Assembly: GCA_016719605.1 (NCBI GenBank)
Contig: JADJYW010000022.1
Coordinates: 75,970-139,969 of the forward strand
DNA: 64,000 nt
From: Lewinellaceae bacterium
GTDB lineage: Bacteria; Bacteroidota; Bacteroidia; Chitinophagales; Saprospiraceae
Reading direction: 5' to 3'
In this document: one piece after another, positions 16,935 to 24,940 of the stretch
How the letters are laid out: every line of letters begins with the position of its first letter
How positions within the stretch are numbered: position 1 is the stretch's first letter
Position numbers and translations under genes: made by a program
The notes under the pieces: model-generated
Databases searched by the model: none
Seen by the model: the letters and a program-made list of their open reading frames with translations, nothing else
What the model was told of the DNA's origin: nothing

Positions 16935-18563
16935 ATGCGAAACATTCTTGCCAGTATGCTTTTCATCGCCTGTGTGCCGGTGCTCTGGGCAGGTACCCCG
17001 GTAACTCCAAAAATTTCTGAAGTGACGATTTATCGCTCGGGAGCAAAAATTACCAGTGTTGCTACCGTAAAAGTGCCCGCCGGCATGTCCGAAGTGATTT
17101 TTGAAAACTTGTCGCCGCACTTCAGCAGCAATAGTTTGCAGGTAAAAATTAAAGGCGACGCCCGCCTGAATGCTGCGGTTTTTCAATTGAAACCCCCGGT
17201 CCCCGTGCCGGAAGAACCGCGGGCGCGGGCTATCCGCGATTCCCTGACCCTGCTCGGCGACGTACTCGTGGCCAACGAGCAGGAAAATAAAGTGCTGGAC
17301 GACGAAATCCAGATGTTGCAAAAAAACAGCGCCCGCGTAGGCACTACCGGTTCGGGGCAAACGGGCACGCTCACGGTGGCCCAATTGCAGGAACTGGCTG
17401 ACTTCTACCGGCAGCGTTTGCTCGAAATCCGCTACCGGCAGCAAAAACTGACACTCGTCCAGCGTGGAATAAAAACCGTGTACGAACGTCTGCAAATCGA
17501 ACTCACCCGCCTGCAACCCAATACGGGCAACCAAACGGGTGAAATTACCCTGAAACTGGACGCCAACGGCGCACAAAACCTGGAAATAGCCTGTACCTAT
17601 CTGGTCGGAAATGCCTCGTGGTCGCCCCTGTACGACCTGCGCTCGGCCGGTCTGGACAAGCCCCTGCAACTCACCTACAAAGCCAATGTGCGCAACAATA
17701 CCGGCTTCGACTGGAAAGGCGTGGTGCTGCACTTGTCGTCGGCCCAGCCGCTTTCCAACAATGACCGCCCGATCCTGAATCCGGTGTACGTTGATTTTCG
17801 GGCAGTAGCTTATTATCAGGATCAAAAGGCAAACGCTTACGGCAATGTGTACCAAATGGACCAAATTGTTGCGGCGCCCAATCTTGCCGTTGATATGATG
17901 CGGGCGGGGGGGACTGAACCGTCCCTGGCGGAGCCGGAAGAAGCCGATTTCCTGGCTACGTTCGATTTGCCAACGCCGCAGGACATCTTGTCCGATGGGA
18001 AAGACAACATTGTCACACTGGAGGAAAAAGACATCCCGGTCGTTTATGAATACCATGCTGTACCGAAAGTGGAGCCTGCCGTATTCCTGCTCGCCAAAAT
18101 TGCCGACTACGGCCAGTATAGCCTGCTGACCGGCCCGGCAAATATCTTTTTCCAGGAGACATTCGTTGGCCAAACCCTGGTGAATCCGCAAATCACCGCC
18201 GACACGCTCCTGCTCTCGCTGGGCCGCGACGACCAACTGACCATCAAGCGGGTACAACCCAAAGACTTTACCGAACGCCGGAAAATTTTCGGTTCCAAAA
18301 TCCGGGAAACCTGCCAGTACGAGATTTCGATCAAAAACAACAAATCGAAAAGTGTCACGGTGGAATTGATTGATCAGTTTCCCATCTCCAAACAAAAAGA
18401 TATTGTGGTCGAACTGGTGGACCGCGGCGGCGCCAAGGTCAACCCCGAATTCGGCAAACTCGAATGGAGCGTGGAGGTACCCGCCGGACAAACCAAAAAA
18501 GTGCGGTTCTCCTATTCGGTGGAATATCCGAAAGAACGTGGTGTCGGGTATTTTAAAGGATGA
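16935..18563 (+). CDS. DUF4139 domain-containing protein (mucoidy inhibitor MuiA family)
   Basis: This codes for 542 residues from the ATG at 16935, which starts a signal peptide (MRNILASMLFIACVPVLWAG). An N-terminal DUF4140 strand region (ISEVTIYRSGAKITS) is followed by a coiled-coil stretch (about 95-190: NEQENKVLDDEIQMLQK and FYRQRLLEIRYRQQKLTLVQ), then the DUF4139 beta-rich C-terminal part (SWSPLYDLRSAG, GFDWKGVVLHLSSAQP, EYHAVPKVEPAVFLLAKI, ending VRFSYSVEYPKERGV). The family is conserved but lacks a known molecular function; a name link to mucoidy comes from one bacterial phenotype. It is probably periplasmic. The next gene follows 73 bp later on the same strand. Confidence 0.92.
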   Translation: MRNILASMLFIACVPVLWAGTPVTPKISEVTIYRSGAKITSVATVKVPAGMSEVIFENLSPHFSSNSLQVKIKGDARLNAAVFQLKPPVPVPEEPRARAIRDSLTLLGDVLVANEQENKVLDDEIQMLQKNSARVGTTGSGQTGTLTVAQLQELADFYRQRLLEIRYRQQKLTLVQRGIKTVYERLQIELTRLQPNTGNQTGEITLKLDANGAQNLEIACTYLVGNASWSPLYDLRSAGLDKPLQLTYKANVRNNTGFDWKGVVLHLSSAQPLSNNDRPILNPVYVDFRAVAYYQDQKANAYGNVYQMDQIVAAPNLAVDMMRAGGTEPSLAEPEEADFLATFDLPTPQDILSDGKDNIVTLEEKDIPVVYEYHAVPKVEPAVFLLAKIADYGQYSLLTGPANIFFQETFVGQTLVNPQITADTLLLSLGRDDQLTIKRVQPKDFTERRKIFGSKIRETCQYEISIKNNKSKSVTVELIDQFPISKQKDIVVELVDRGGAKVNPEFGKLEWSVEVPAGQTKKVRFSYSVEYPKERGVGYFKG

Positions 18564-18636
18564 CAGGCGGCAACCATTGCCCCTTTTCTGTTGTTAACGG
18601 GCCTTGCACTTTTGTAATTCGTACCGCAGTGATGTC

Positions 18637-19092
18637 ATGTCCAAGAAGAAACAAAACGACCCGAACGACGCCTTCGTCAATCCGATAGACAAGGACAAAG
18701 TAGCCGAAAACCCCGGCTTGTTGCCATACGCACACACGGCTGGCGGCGCCGTTATTCGCCCGGAGGATAAGGGCCGCATCCGCGGAAACGCCATGACGGC
18801 CATGTATGACCAGACGGATCGCCAGATGGAACAGTTGCGCCGGCAAATGGAGACGCTCGTAGGTCAGGCCAAGGCTCTGCAAAGTCGAATGAGTGTATCG
18901 GAGGCCATTTATCAAGCCGAAATCCCGTTTCAGCCGGTCATCCACCATATCTACCACCTGTACCAGCGCAAGACTGACGGTACCCACCTGCTCTCGATGG
19001 TAGCCCCGGAAGAATGGGGCCGGCGTGCGCCCTACGAGCACCTGGCTACTGTGCGGCTGCTGGGGGACCATACCTGGGAAATACTGGCCTGA
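18637..19092 (+). CDS. DUF2452 domain-containing protein
   Basis: This codes for 151 residues from the ATG at 18637 (MSKKKQNDPNDAFVNPIDKD); an ATG 33 bases upstream adds an unsupported extension. The conserved core is NPGLLPYAHTAGGAVIRPED, a helical segment with QLRRQMETLVGQAKALQSR, and the C-terminal block FQPVIHHIYHLYQ, LSMVAPEEWG and LGDHTWEIL, which identify DUF2452. It has no signal peptide and is probably cytosolic. Function is unknown; the family is frequent in Bacteroidota. It lies in the same direction as the DUF4139 gene before it and the DUF3667 gene after it. Confidence 0.9.
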   Translation: MSKKKQNDPNDAFVNPIDKDKVAENPGLLPYAHTAGGAVIRPEDKGRIRGNAMTAMYDQTDRQMEQLRRQMETLVGQAKALQSRMSVSEAIYQAEIPFQPVIHHIYHLYQRKTDGTHLLSMVAPEEWGRRAPYEHLATVRLLGDHTWEILA

Positions 19093-19175
19093 TGGACACA
19101 CTCCGGAATCCGTGCTGAAAATGTGGCGCAAAAGTGAAAACTTTGCTCCGGCATCATCAGCACTAACCACCCGGC

Positions 19176-20315
19176 GTGAAATACAAGTCCTCGCAGTACT
19201 GTCCGAATTGTCACTTCCCTTTTCCACACAAAGCGAAGTTTTGCGCGCATTGCGGGCAAAAAAACGAAGCGGAGATGATGACCGTGGGCGCGTTGCTCAA
19301 GCAGGTGTGGTTCCGGATACTGCATCTGGAAAGCCGCTCCCTGCTTTTTTTGTGGCAAATGTTCATCCCCGGCTATGTGACGCAAGAGTTTTTCGCCGGC
19401 CGGCGTAAACGCTACCCGCACCCGATCCGCTTCTTTTTCATCGTCTGGTTTTTGTTCCTGTTCACCCTGAACCACCTGACGGATTTTGGCACTGGTCTTA
19501 CCGACGGCTTTAGCAACACGGGCGGTAACCAGAAGGGGACCAAGATACGCGCCACGGTTGCCGATGGGCAGAAATTTGATTTCTACGCCATGGGCAAGCG
19601 TAGCGCTGAATTTGAAAAAATGCGTCGGGAATTCGATTCGCTCCCGCCTGAGTATCGCACACCGGATACCCGAAAAGCCATAGACAGCTTGTTGCGTCGG
19701 ACTTATGGGAAAGTACCCAAAAACTTCAACGACTTCTGGGTGGTGGCCACCGACTCGGTGGAAACCCGAACGCCCGACTCCATGTCGCTCAAACTCGGCT
19801 TCAAAAACATGCGCCTTGCCAACAGCGATGTGTTTCTCTTAGATGCCGACGCTATCGCCATCAAATACGGGGTGAACAAGTGGTTTGACCTGATCTTGCT
19901 GAAACAAGGCATCAAGACCCTGCAAAATCCGTCCGCCCTAATGAAAACCTATCTCGGGAACTTAGCTTGGACGCTGCTTGCCCTCATTGCCCTCATGTCG
20001 GCTGTGCTGACACTTTTGTATTGGCGACAAGGGCGCTACTATGTGGAGCACTTTCTTTTCCTGCTCAACGAGCACACCAGTCTCTTTTTGCTGCTCCTGC
20101 TCCTGATAGGGATCGATACCCTGTTACCCCTCCAGGAATTTTGGGCGCTCCCGGTCATCTGGATGGTAGCCAGCCCGTTTTTTGCCATGAAACGTTTTTA
20201 CGCGCAGGGCTGGAAATCTACCATTTGGAAGGCTCTGGTATTTTCTTTTGTCTACCTCGTTGGTTTCATCGTGCTGTTTGCGGCCGGCATGCTGTTGGTT
20301 TTTGTGTTTTTTTAA
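19176..20315 (+). CDS. DUF3667 membrane protein with N-terminal zinc ribbon
   Basis: This codes for 379 residues. The N-terminus is a zinc ribbon with C9-x2-C12 and C23-x2-C26 (YCPNCHFPFP and FCAHCGQKN). It continues with the DUF3667 pattern LLKQVWFRILHLESRSLLF and PGYVTQEFFAGRRKRYPHPI, then one membrane segment (about 88-102), a long polar loop (about 110-255) and four C-terminal hydrophobic segments. The function is not known. Its last four bases overlap the end of the convergent serpin gene (20312-20315), so there is no room for an intergenic terminator. Confidence 0.9.
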   Translation: MKYKSSQYCPNCHFPFPHKAKFCAHCGQKNEAEMMTVGALLKQVWFRILHLESRSLLFLWQMFIPGYVTQEFFAGRRKRYPHPIRFFFIVWFLFLFTLNHLTDFGTGLTDGFSNTGGNQKGTKIRATVADGQKFDFYAMGKRSAEFEKMRREFDSLPPEYRTPDTRKAIDSLLRRTYGKVPKNFNDFWVVATDSVETRTPDSMSLKLGFKNMRLANSDVFLLDADAIAIKYGVNKWFDLILLKQGIKTLQNPSALMKTYLGNLAWTLLALIALMSAVLTLLYWRQGRYYVEHFLFLLNEHTSLFLLLLLLIGIDTLLPLQEFWALPVIWMVASPFFAMKRFYAQGWKSTIWKALVFSFVYLVGFIVLFAAGMLLVFVFF

Positions 20316-21532
20316 GTCGGATCTGCCACATACCCCACGAACAGCATGGTGTTGGTCGGGATGTGCCGCAGCACGAGCACAAACGGGCGGTTGTACCGAA
20401 ACTCCGGCGGCGCCGATGTGATACCAAAACCGATAGACGTGACCGCCGCGCCTTCCGCACCCTTTTCATCCACCTCCAGCACGGCCTTGTGCCGGATCTG
20501 GTTGATGAAGATATTCTGGGCCGCCGTACCCATGGCCGTGAAATCGGCATCCCGATCGGAGAAGGCCGCCTGCACGCCGAGGTTTTTCAGACTTTGGATG
20601 AGGTCGTTGTCATAAGCCAGTTTCAGTTTCGGAAAATAGACCATGGCGCGGGTGTACTGGGCGCCGGCATACAGGCTTTTCCAGGTGTCGGCGGTTATGT
20701 TCAGGTGCCAGTCGGTGGCCGTGTTGGCGGTGGTTGGCTGAATAAAACTGATGCTGAACGTGGAATCCCGAAACGGAACATCCACCAGTTTGTGCTGGCC
20801 CGATTGGGCGACGGTGAAATCCCGGTCGGCTTGCACAAAATCCGCCTGTACCGTAGTGCCGTCTGCTTTGGTAAAGGGTTGTTTCGCAGTCAAATCCGGA
20901 GAAAATCCCGTAGCCCAATCGGCTTTGAAGTGCAGGGCATTGATGAGAAAAGCCACGTCGTACACGGTGATCCGCTCCAGAATTTTATCAATTTTCCCTT
21001 TGGTACTGGTTTTTACCCAGCTGTTGATCTGGTCGAGAGCGGCTTGCTCGGCGCTGAAATTGATGTTGTCGGCACCGCAGGCGTAGTGTGCAGAGAGGAC
21101 ATCCAGAAAGGGCGTTTTGACGGAAATGCGCTTGTCATCGTAAAAATAATGGTTGGCGACAGTCACCGTCGGGTGCCCGCTTTGCTCGGTGAGCAGGGTG
21201 GTGAGGTCGCGGTGCAGCAGGTTCAGGTCGGCTACGGAGCAGTTCGTGCAGCCCATGGCGTCGAGCATTTCAGCCAGGGTATTGTTTTTGGCGCCGTTAG
21301 TGGCCATCGTGAGCGCAGTCTGTATGCTGAATGGCGAGATGAGCACATTTTCGCCTGGTTTGGCGAGTTGTTCCTGTTTGAAAAGGTTCCAGCCGAGCGT
21401 CTGGTTCATCCCGGCGAGTTGCTCCACCTTGTCTACGGGGACGGGGTCTTTTTTGATCGGTTCGGATTCTTTTTTACAGGAGGTAAATGCCAGGAGCAGG
21501 GCGAACGGGAGTGTGAAAAACAGTTTGTCCAT
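20312..21532 (-). CDS. serpin family protease inhibitor, lipoprotein
   Basis: This codes for 406 residues. It has a lipoprotein signal (LLLAFTSC, Cys near residue 19) and a complete serpin fold: NVLISPFSIQTALTMATNGA near residue 65, ISVKTPFLDVLSAHYACGAD, INSWVKTSTKGKIDKIL, and the C-terminal block FRYNRPFVLVLRHIPTNTMLFVG. The reactive-loop hinge reads DEKGAEGAAVTSIGFG, with the small residues expected of an inhibitory serpin that inserts its loop. The likely targets are serine or papain-like proteases outside the cell. Bacterial serpins are scattered in distribution, so transfer is possible. The role is inferred from the hinge; the target is unknown. Confidence 0.93.
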   Translation of the reverse strand: MDKLFFTLPFALLLAFTSCKKESEPIKKDPVPVDKVEQLAGMNQTLGWNLFKQEQLAKPGENVLISPFSIQTALTMATNGAKNNTLAEMLDAMGCTNCSVADLNLLHRDLTTLLTEQSGHPTVTVANHYFYDDKRISVKTPFLDVLSAHYACGADNINFSAEQAALDQINSWVKTSTKGKIDKILERITVYDVAFLINALHFKADWATGFSPDLTAKQPFTKADGTTVQADFVQADRDFTVAQSGQHKLVDVPFRDSTFSISFIQPTTANTATDWHLNITADTWKSLYAGAQYTRAMVYFPKLKLAYDNDLIQSLKNLGVQAAFSDRDADFTAMGTAAQNIFINQIRHKAVLEVDEKGAEGAAVTSIGFGITSAPPEFRYNRPFVLVLRHIPTNTMLFVGYVADPT

Positions 21533-21632
21533 AGTGCGTTGCAGTTTTTGTGAATGCTATGGGGACAGACCGGGCAGTGGTGGAAAAAGGTTGGGCACTA
21601 CCACACTTGCCGGACATTTTCTCGAAACTCCC

Positions 21633-21687
21633 AGAGGCTGTCTCAAAAGCAGGGCTTTTCCGCCCTGCTTGGTGTTTTCACCAAGCA
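21633..21687. repeat. IS-end-like motif followed by two hairpins
   Basis: AGAGGCTGTCTCA at 21633-21645 repeats the motif seen near 15238. It is followed by the hairpin AGCAGGGC/GCCCTGCT (about 21648-21671) and by TTGGTG/CACCAA (21672-21687). No transposase is present. The rest of the 419 bp gap (21533-21951) shows no gene. Confidence 0.5.
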
Positions 21688-21746
21688 GCCTCGTGCAGAG
21701 CCGCCTGGTGAAAAAAGCATGGCTTTGACGGGAATTGATTTTTTCA

Positions 21747-21823
21747 GACAGGATTTACAGGATTTACAGGATAAATGAGGCGGCTCCGCCGCCGCAAATC
21801 CTGTAAATCCTTTTTATCCTGTC
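21747..21823. repeat. 26-bp imperfect inverted repeat (ACAGGAT family)
   Basis: Left arm 21747-21772 and right arm 21798-21823 are inverted copies that differ only in four central bases. Each arm is itself made of the tandem unit ACAGGATTT. The 25-base loop contains a further GC hairpin (GGCGG/CCGCC). This looks like an interspersed palindromic element that also can end transcription of the gene at 21952-23640. Confidence 0.7.
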
Positions 21824-21951
21824 AAAACATGACACAGTTCTCTGAACCCTCTCGAACACTCCCCCAAATGGATTCAACTGTCAATTGCACAATACGGTAC
21901 GGCTTACGAGACGGCCTCTATGCCCGAAAAAATGTCCGGCAGCGTGGGGCA

Positions 21952-23640
21952 CTACTCCCGTTCGTATATCGAAACTCTTGTTTCCCCCCTTTCGGTATGC
22001 GTGGCTAAGGCTTCGCGCCAGGCATACACAGACCGCTTTCCCGGGCTTATTTCGACCATACCGACCAGTTTGTACTGGTTTTTGTGGACGGCGTACCAAT
22101 CGAAAATGTTGTTGTAGGACTGCTCTTTGCGCAGCCAGGAGAAGGGCGAATTGACATAGACCAGAAACTTAGGTTTGTTGCGTTCCACCTCCGCTATCAT
22201 GTCTTGCTGCATGGCCAGGCTGTACACCTGGTTTTCCATCAGGGGGTAGGTATAAATGTACCCCGTGGCCGGCAGGCGATCACTATAAAAATAGATTTGC
22301 GGTTCGGAGCCGATCACGGCAATCTTGTCTTTCGCGGTCGAATTTGCCCGAATAAACCGGCCTATTTCCAGCGACTCCGGGAAGGGGTTGGCGGAGCCAA
22401 ACATACGGGTACACAACCGCTCCGGACTATCCTTGAAAAAATGCTCCCGAAACGTGCGTACCCCGGAAAAGAACATGAAGCCAAAAAACGCAAACGGCAA
22501 CACGCCGAGGAAGGCAAGCCTTTTTTTTACAACCAACTCCTGCAAAAAATGCAAAGCAACCCCGACCAGCAGTGCCAGCGCCGGGAAAAACACAATGAAG
22601 TAGTGCTGTCGGAAGTAAAACCCCGGCAGAACGCACAGCAGGGAAAAAAGTACGAACAGGAGGATCGTCCAGGCGTATTTGCGGGCCGCATCGGAAAAAA
22701 ACAACACGGCCAGACCTGCCACTCCGGTGTACCAGAACAGCAGCATGCCCCGGCTCAAAAACACAAAATTGGCGTCAAAGGAAGTGACGATATCGCTCCA
22801 GGTTTTGATGGAGGCGTACTGGCCGGCATACTCCACCGTCCAGTGCCAGAACCTGTCGAAACTGCCGGTGAGCACCGCAACGAGTACGACGAGCAAATAC
22901 GGCAAGACAAGCGCACCGCCGAAAAGGGTCATGTTGCGCGCGCTGCTTTTCAGGTTTCGGGGTGTTTGTTTGAGTTCAAACAGCGCGAGTGCCGCCATAC
23001 CGAACAGCATCAAAAGAACGGCGTGTTGTTTCATAACAAACGACAGCCCGAAACAAAAGCCGCTCGCTGCCAGCCGAAGCAGTGTCCGGCGTTCAAAGTA
23101 CCGGAGCAACAGCAAGAACCCGGCGAGGCCGGTCAGTACGTTGAAATGTGTAGCGTGCGCGGAAAGGCCCAATGACCCGGGCGACAGGCTCAGCAGCGCG
23201 AAAGATGCCGCAGCCAAAACCCCTACGGTGTCGTTCACCAGTCTTTTCCCAACGGCAAAAAGCAGCACGATACTCGCCAGATTGACCACCAAAAGCCCTG
23301 CGTGTACGCCCGTCGCAGTTTGCCCGAACAAGAGCATCAAAAAAGCATACGCATAGTAGGTGCCGGGCAGTTTCATGTTGTACGCCATTTCGTATGGCGG
23401 GATGCCCTGGAGGATAAGCTGTCCCATCAGAGCATACTCGCCCTCGTCGCGCTCCAGTGGGAGCGATAAAAGCCGAAAACGCACAAAAAATACAAACAGG
23501 AGCACGGCTGCGAGGGCGCCGTACACCAAAATTTGGCGCAGCGGAAAGGAATCGCCCGAAGGCGCAGCGGCAGGGGCTGTTTTGGCGGCGGGCTGTTTTG
23601 TTTTGGCGGCTGGTGCTTGCCGTTTGTTGGAATGCTTCAT
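21952..23640 (-). CDS. membrane glycosyltransferase, GT39/ArnT-like
   Basis: This codes for 562 residues. An Ala/Lys/Pro-rich cytosolic tail (about 1-30) precedes roughly 11 hydrophobic segments. The first periplasmic loop carries LERDEGEYALMGQLILQG, the acidic catalytic motif of PMT/ArnT-type (GT-C) enzymes that use polyprenyl-phosphate sugars, followed by MKLPGTYYAY. The C-terminal soluble part starts near residue 430 (FIRANSTAKDKIAVIG, SEPQIYFYSDRLPATGYIY). The enzyme would transfer a sugar to a lipid, protein or polysaccharide on the outer face of the inner membrane. The nearby epimerase and second GT39 gene suggest envelope glycan assembly. The acceptor is unknown. Confidence 0.9.
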   Translation of the reverse strand: MKHSNKRQAPAAKTKQPAAKTAPAAAPSGDSFPLRQILVYGALAAVLLFVFFVRFRLLSLPLERDEGEYALMGQLILQGIPPYEMAYNMKLPGTYYAYAFLMLLFGQTATGVHAGLLVVNLASIVLLFAVGKRLVNDTVGVLAAASFALLSLSPGSLGLSAHATHFNVLTGLAGFLLLLRYFERRTLLRLAASGFCFGLSFVMKQHAVLLMLFGMAALALFELKQTPRNLKSSARNMTLFGGALVLPYLLVVLVAVLTGSFDRFWHWTVEYAGQYASIKTWSDIVTSFDANFVFLSRGMLLFWYTGVAGLAVLFFSDAARKYAWTILLFVLFSLLCVLPGFYFRQHYFIVFFPALALLVGVALHFLQELVVKKRLAFLGVLPFAFFGFMFFSGVRTFREHFFKDSPERLCTRMFGSANPFPESLEIGRFIRANSTAKDKIAVIGSEPQIYFYSDRLPATGYIYTYPLMENQVYSLAMQQDMIAEVERNKPKFLVYVNSPFSWLRKEQSYNNIFDWYAVHKNQYKLVGMVEISPGKRSVYAWREALATHTERGETRVSIYERE

Positions 23641-23989
23641 CGTTTTTGTCCGAGATGGTTCGTCTTGATGCTAAAGAACCACAAGATTGGACAAAGTGCC
23701 GGACGTGCAAGTACCGCGATTTTTTTGTTGTTGCCCCCGCTTGGAGACTGTTTGGATTTCAGGGCCGAAGCGAAAGCGTGTCTGTTTGGTTTCAGACAAG
23801 GCAAAATTTGCAGCCGTAGCCGGTGGTAAAATTCGTATGTCAAAAAGATATAAGTTTGGACATTTAAAATGCAAACAAGTTTTTTTTAGTCTGGTTTGCT
23901 CCGGGAATCCCGGCATAGGTATTGAGTGCCCTATCTTTGCCTCCCAAATCGAATTTCATTCCATAAACATCCACAAGCCCGATAAACAC
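23641..23989. other. intergenic region between divergent glycan genes
   Basis: This is 349 bp with no convincing gene. It contains a perfect -7 box TATCTTTG at 23933-23940 on the plus strand, 49 bases before the epimerase ATG; no matching -33 element was found. The stretch 23820-23890 is AT-rich. Confidence 0.5.
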
Positions 23990-24940
23990 ATGACTTTCCT
24001 GATTACCGGCGGCGCCGGTTTTATTGGCTCTCATTTGTGCGAACAACTGCTCGATGAGGGGCAGCAGGTCATCGCCATAGACAACTTTGACCCATTTTAC
24101 GACCCGGCCGTCAAGCGGAAAAACCTGGCGGCGTTGTCCCCCCGGCCTGGATTCCGGTTTGTGGAGGGCGACATCCGGCAGCGGGCGGTTTTTGATGCTG
24201 TTTTTTCCCAAAATACCGTGGACGCAGTGGTGCATCTTGCCGCCAAAGCCGGGGTGCGGCCGTCCATCCTGCAACCGTCGGAATACCTCGACGTGAATGT
24301 GAACGGTACGCTGCAACTGCTGGAAGCCATGCGTATGGCAGGTGTGCCGCGTCTCGTGTTCGCGTCCTCGTCCTCGGTCTATGGTAATCAGGAAAAAACG
24401 CCCTTTTCGGAGACCGACGACGTGAGCAACCCCATCTCTCCGTATGCAGCCACCAAACGCGCCGGCGAACTGCTGGCCTACACCTACCACCACCTCTACG
24501 GTCTCGATGTGGCTTGCCTCCGACTGTTCACCGTGTATGGCCCCCGCCAGCGCCCCGATCTGGCTATTCACAAATTCGCGCACCTGGCCCTCGAAAACAA
24601 ACCCATCCCGCTCTTTGGCGACGGCAGTACCCGCCGCGACTACACCTTCGTGGCCGATACGGTGCGCGGCATCCGGCAGGTATTAGACCTGCCCAAAATC
24701 GGCTACGATATTTTCAACCTTGGCGGCGGCACGCCCGTGACCCTGCTGGAGATGGTACAGGCTTTGGAAAATGCCCTGGGCAGACGGTTGGAAATTCAGT
24801 TTTTGCCCAAACAGCCCGGCGATGTGGAACAGACCTTTGCCGATGTGGCAAAAGCGCGGACACAATTCGGGTATGCGCCGGCTGTAGGGCTGGAGGCCGG
24901 AGTAAAGTTGTTTGCGGAGTGGTTCTACGGCCGCAAATAA
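23990..24940 (+). CDS. NAD-dependent nucleotide-sugar epimerase, UDP-glucuronate 4-epimerase-like
   Basis: This codes for 316 residues from the ATG at 23990; the upstream open frame lacks homology. An N-terminal Rossmann motif GGAGFIGSH (7-15), the VHLAAKAGVRPS block, the catalytic Ser in SSSSVYG (about 128), and YxxxK in SPYAATKRAGE (Y152, K156) define an extended short-chain dehydrogenase. The C-terminal LFTVYGPRQRPDLAIHKF and GDGSTRRDYTFV are typical of UDP-glucuronate/UDP-glucose epimerases that feed capsule or exopolysaccharide synthesis. It sits between two membrane glycosyltransferase genes and its 3' end overlaps the convergent one by 16 bases. The family is certain; the exact sugar is inferred. 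Confidence 0.92.
   Translation: MTFLITGGAGFIGSHLCEQLLDEGQQVIAIDNFDPFYDPAVKRKNLAALSPRPGFRFVEGDIRQRAVFDAVFSQNTVDAVVHLAAKAGVRPSILQPSEYLDVNVNGTLQLLEAMRMAGVPRLVFASSSSVYGNQEKTPFSETDDVSNPISPYAATKRAGELLAYTYHHLYGLDVACLRLFTVYGPRQRPDLAIHKFAHLALENKPIPLFGDGSTRRDYTFVADTVRGIRQVLDLPKIGYDIFNLGGGTPVTLLEMVQALENALGRRLEIQFLPKQPGDVEQTFADVAKARTQFGYAPAVGLEAGVKLFAEWFYGRK

Noticed and set aside
16917..18491. Minus-strand open frame of 524 codons
   Set aside because: Antisense to the clear DUF4139 gene; no signal or motif.
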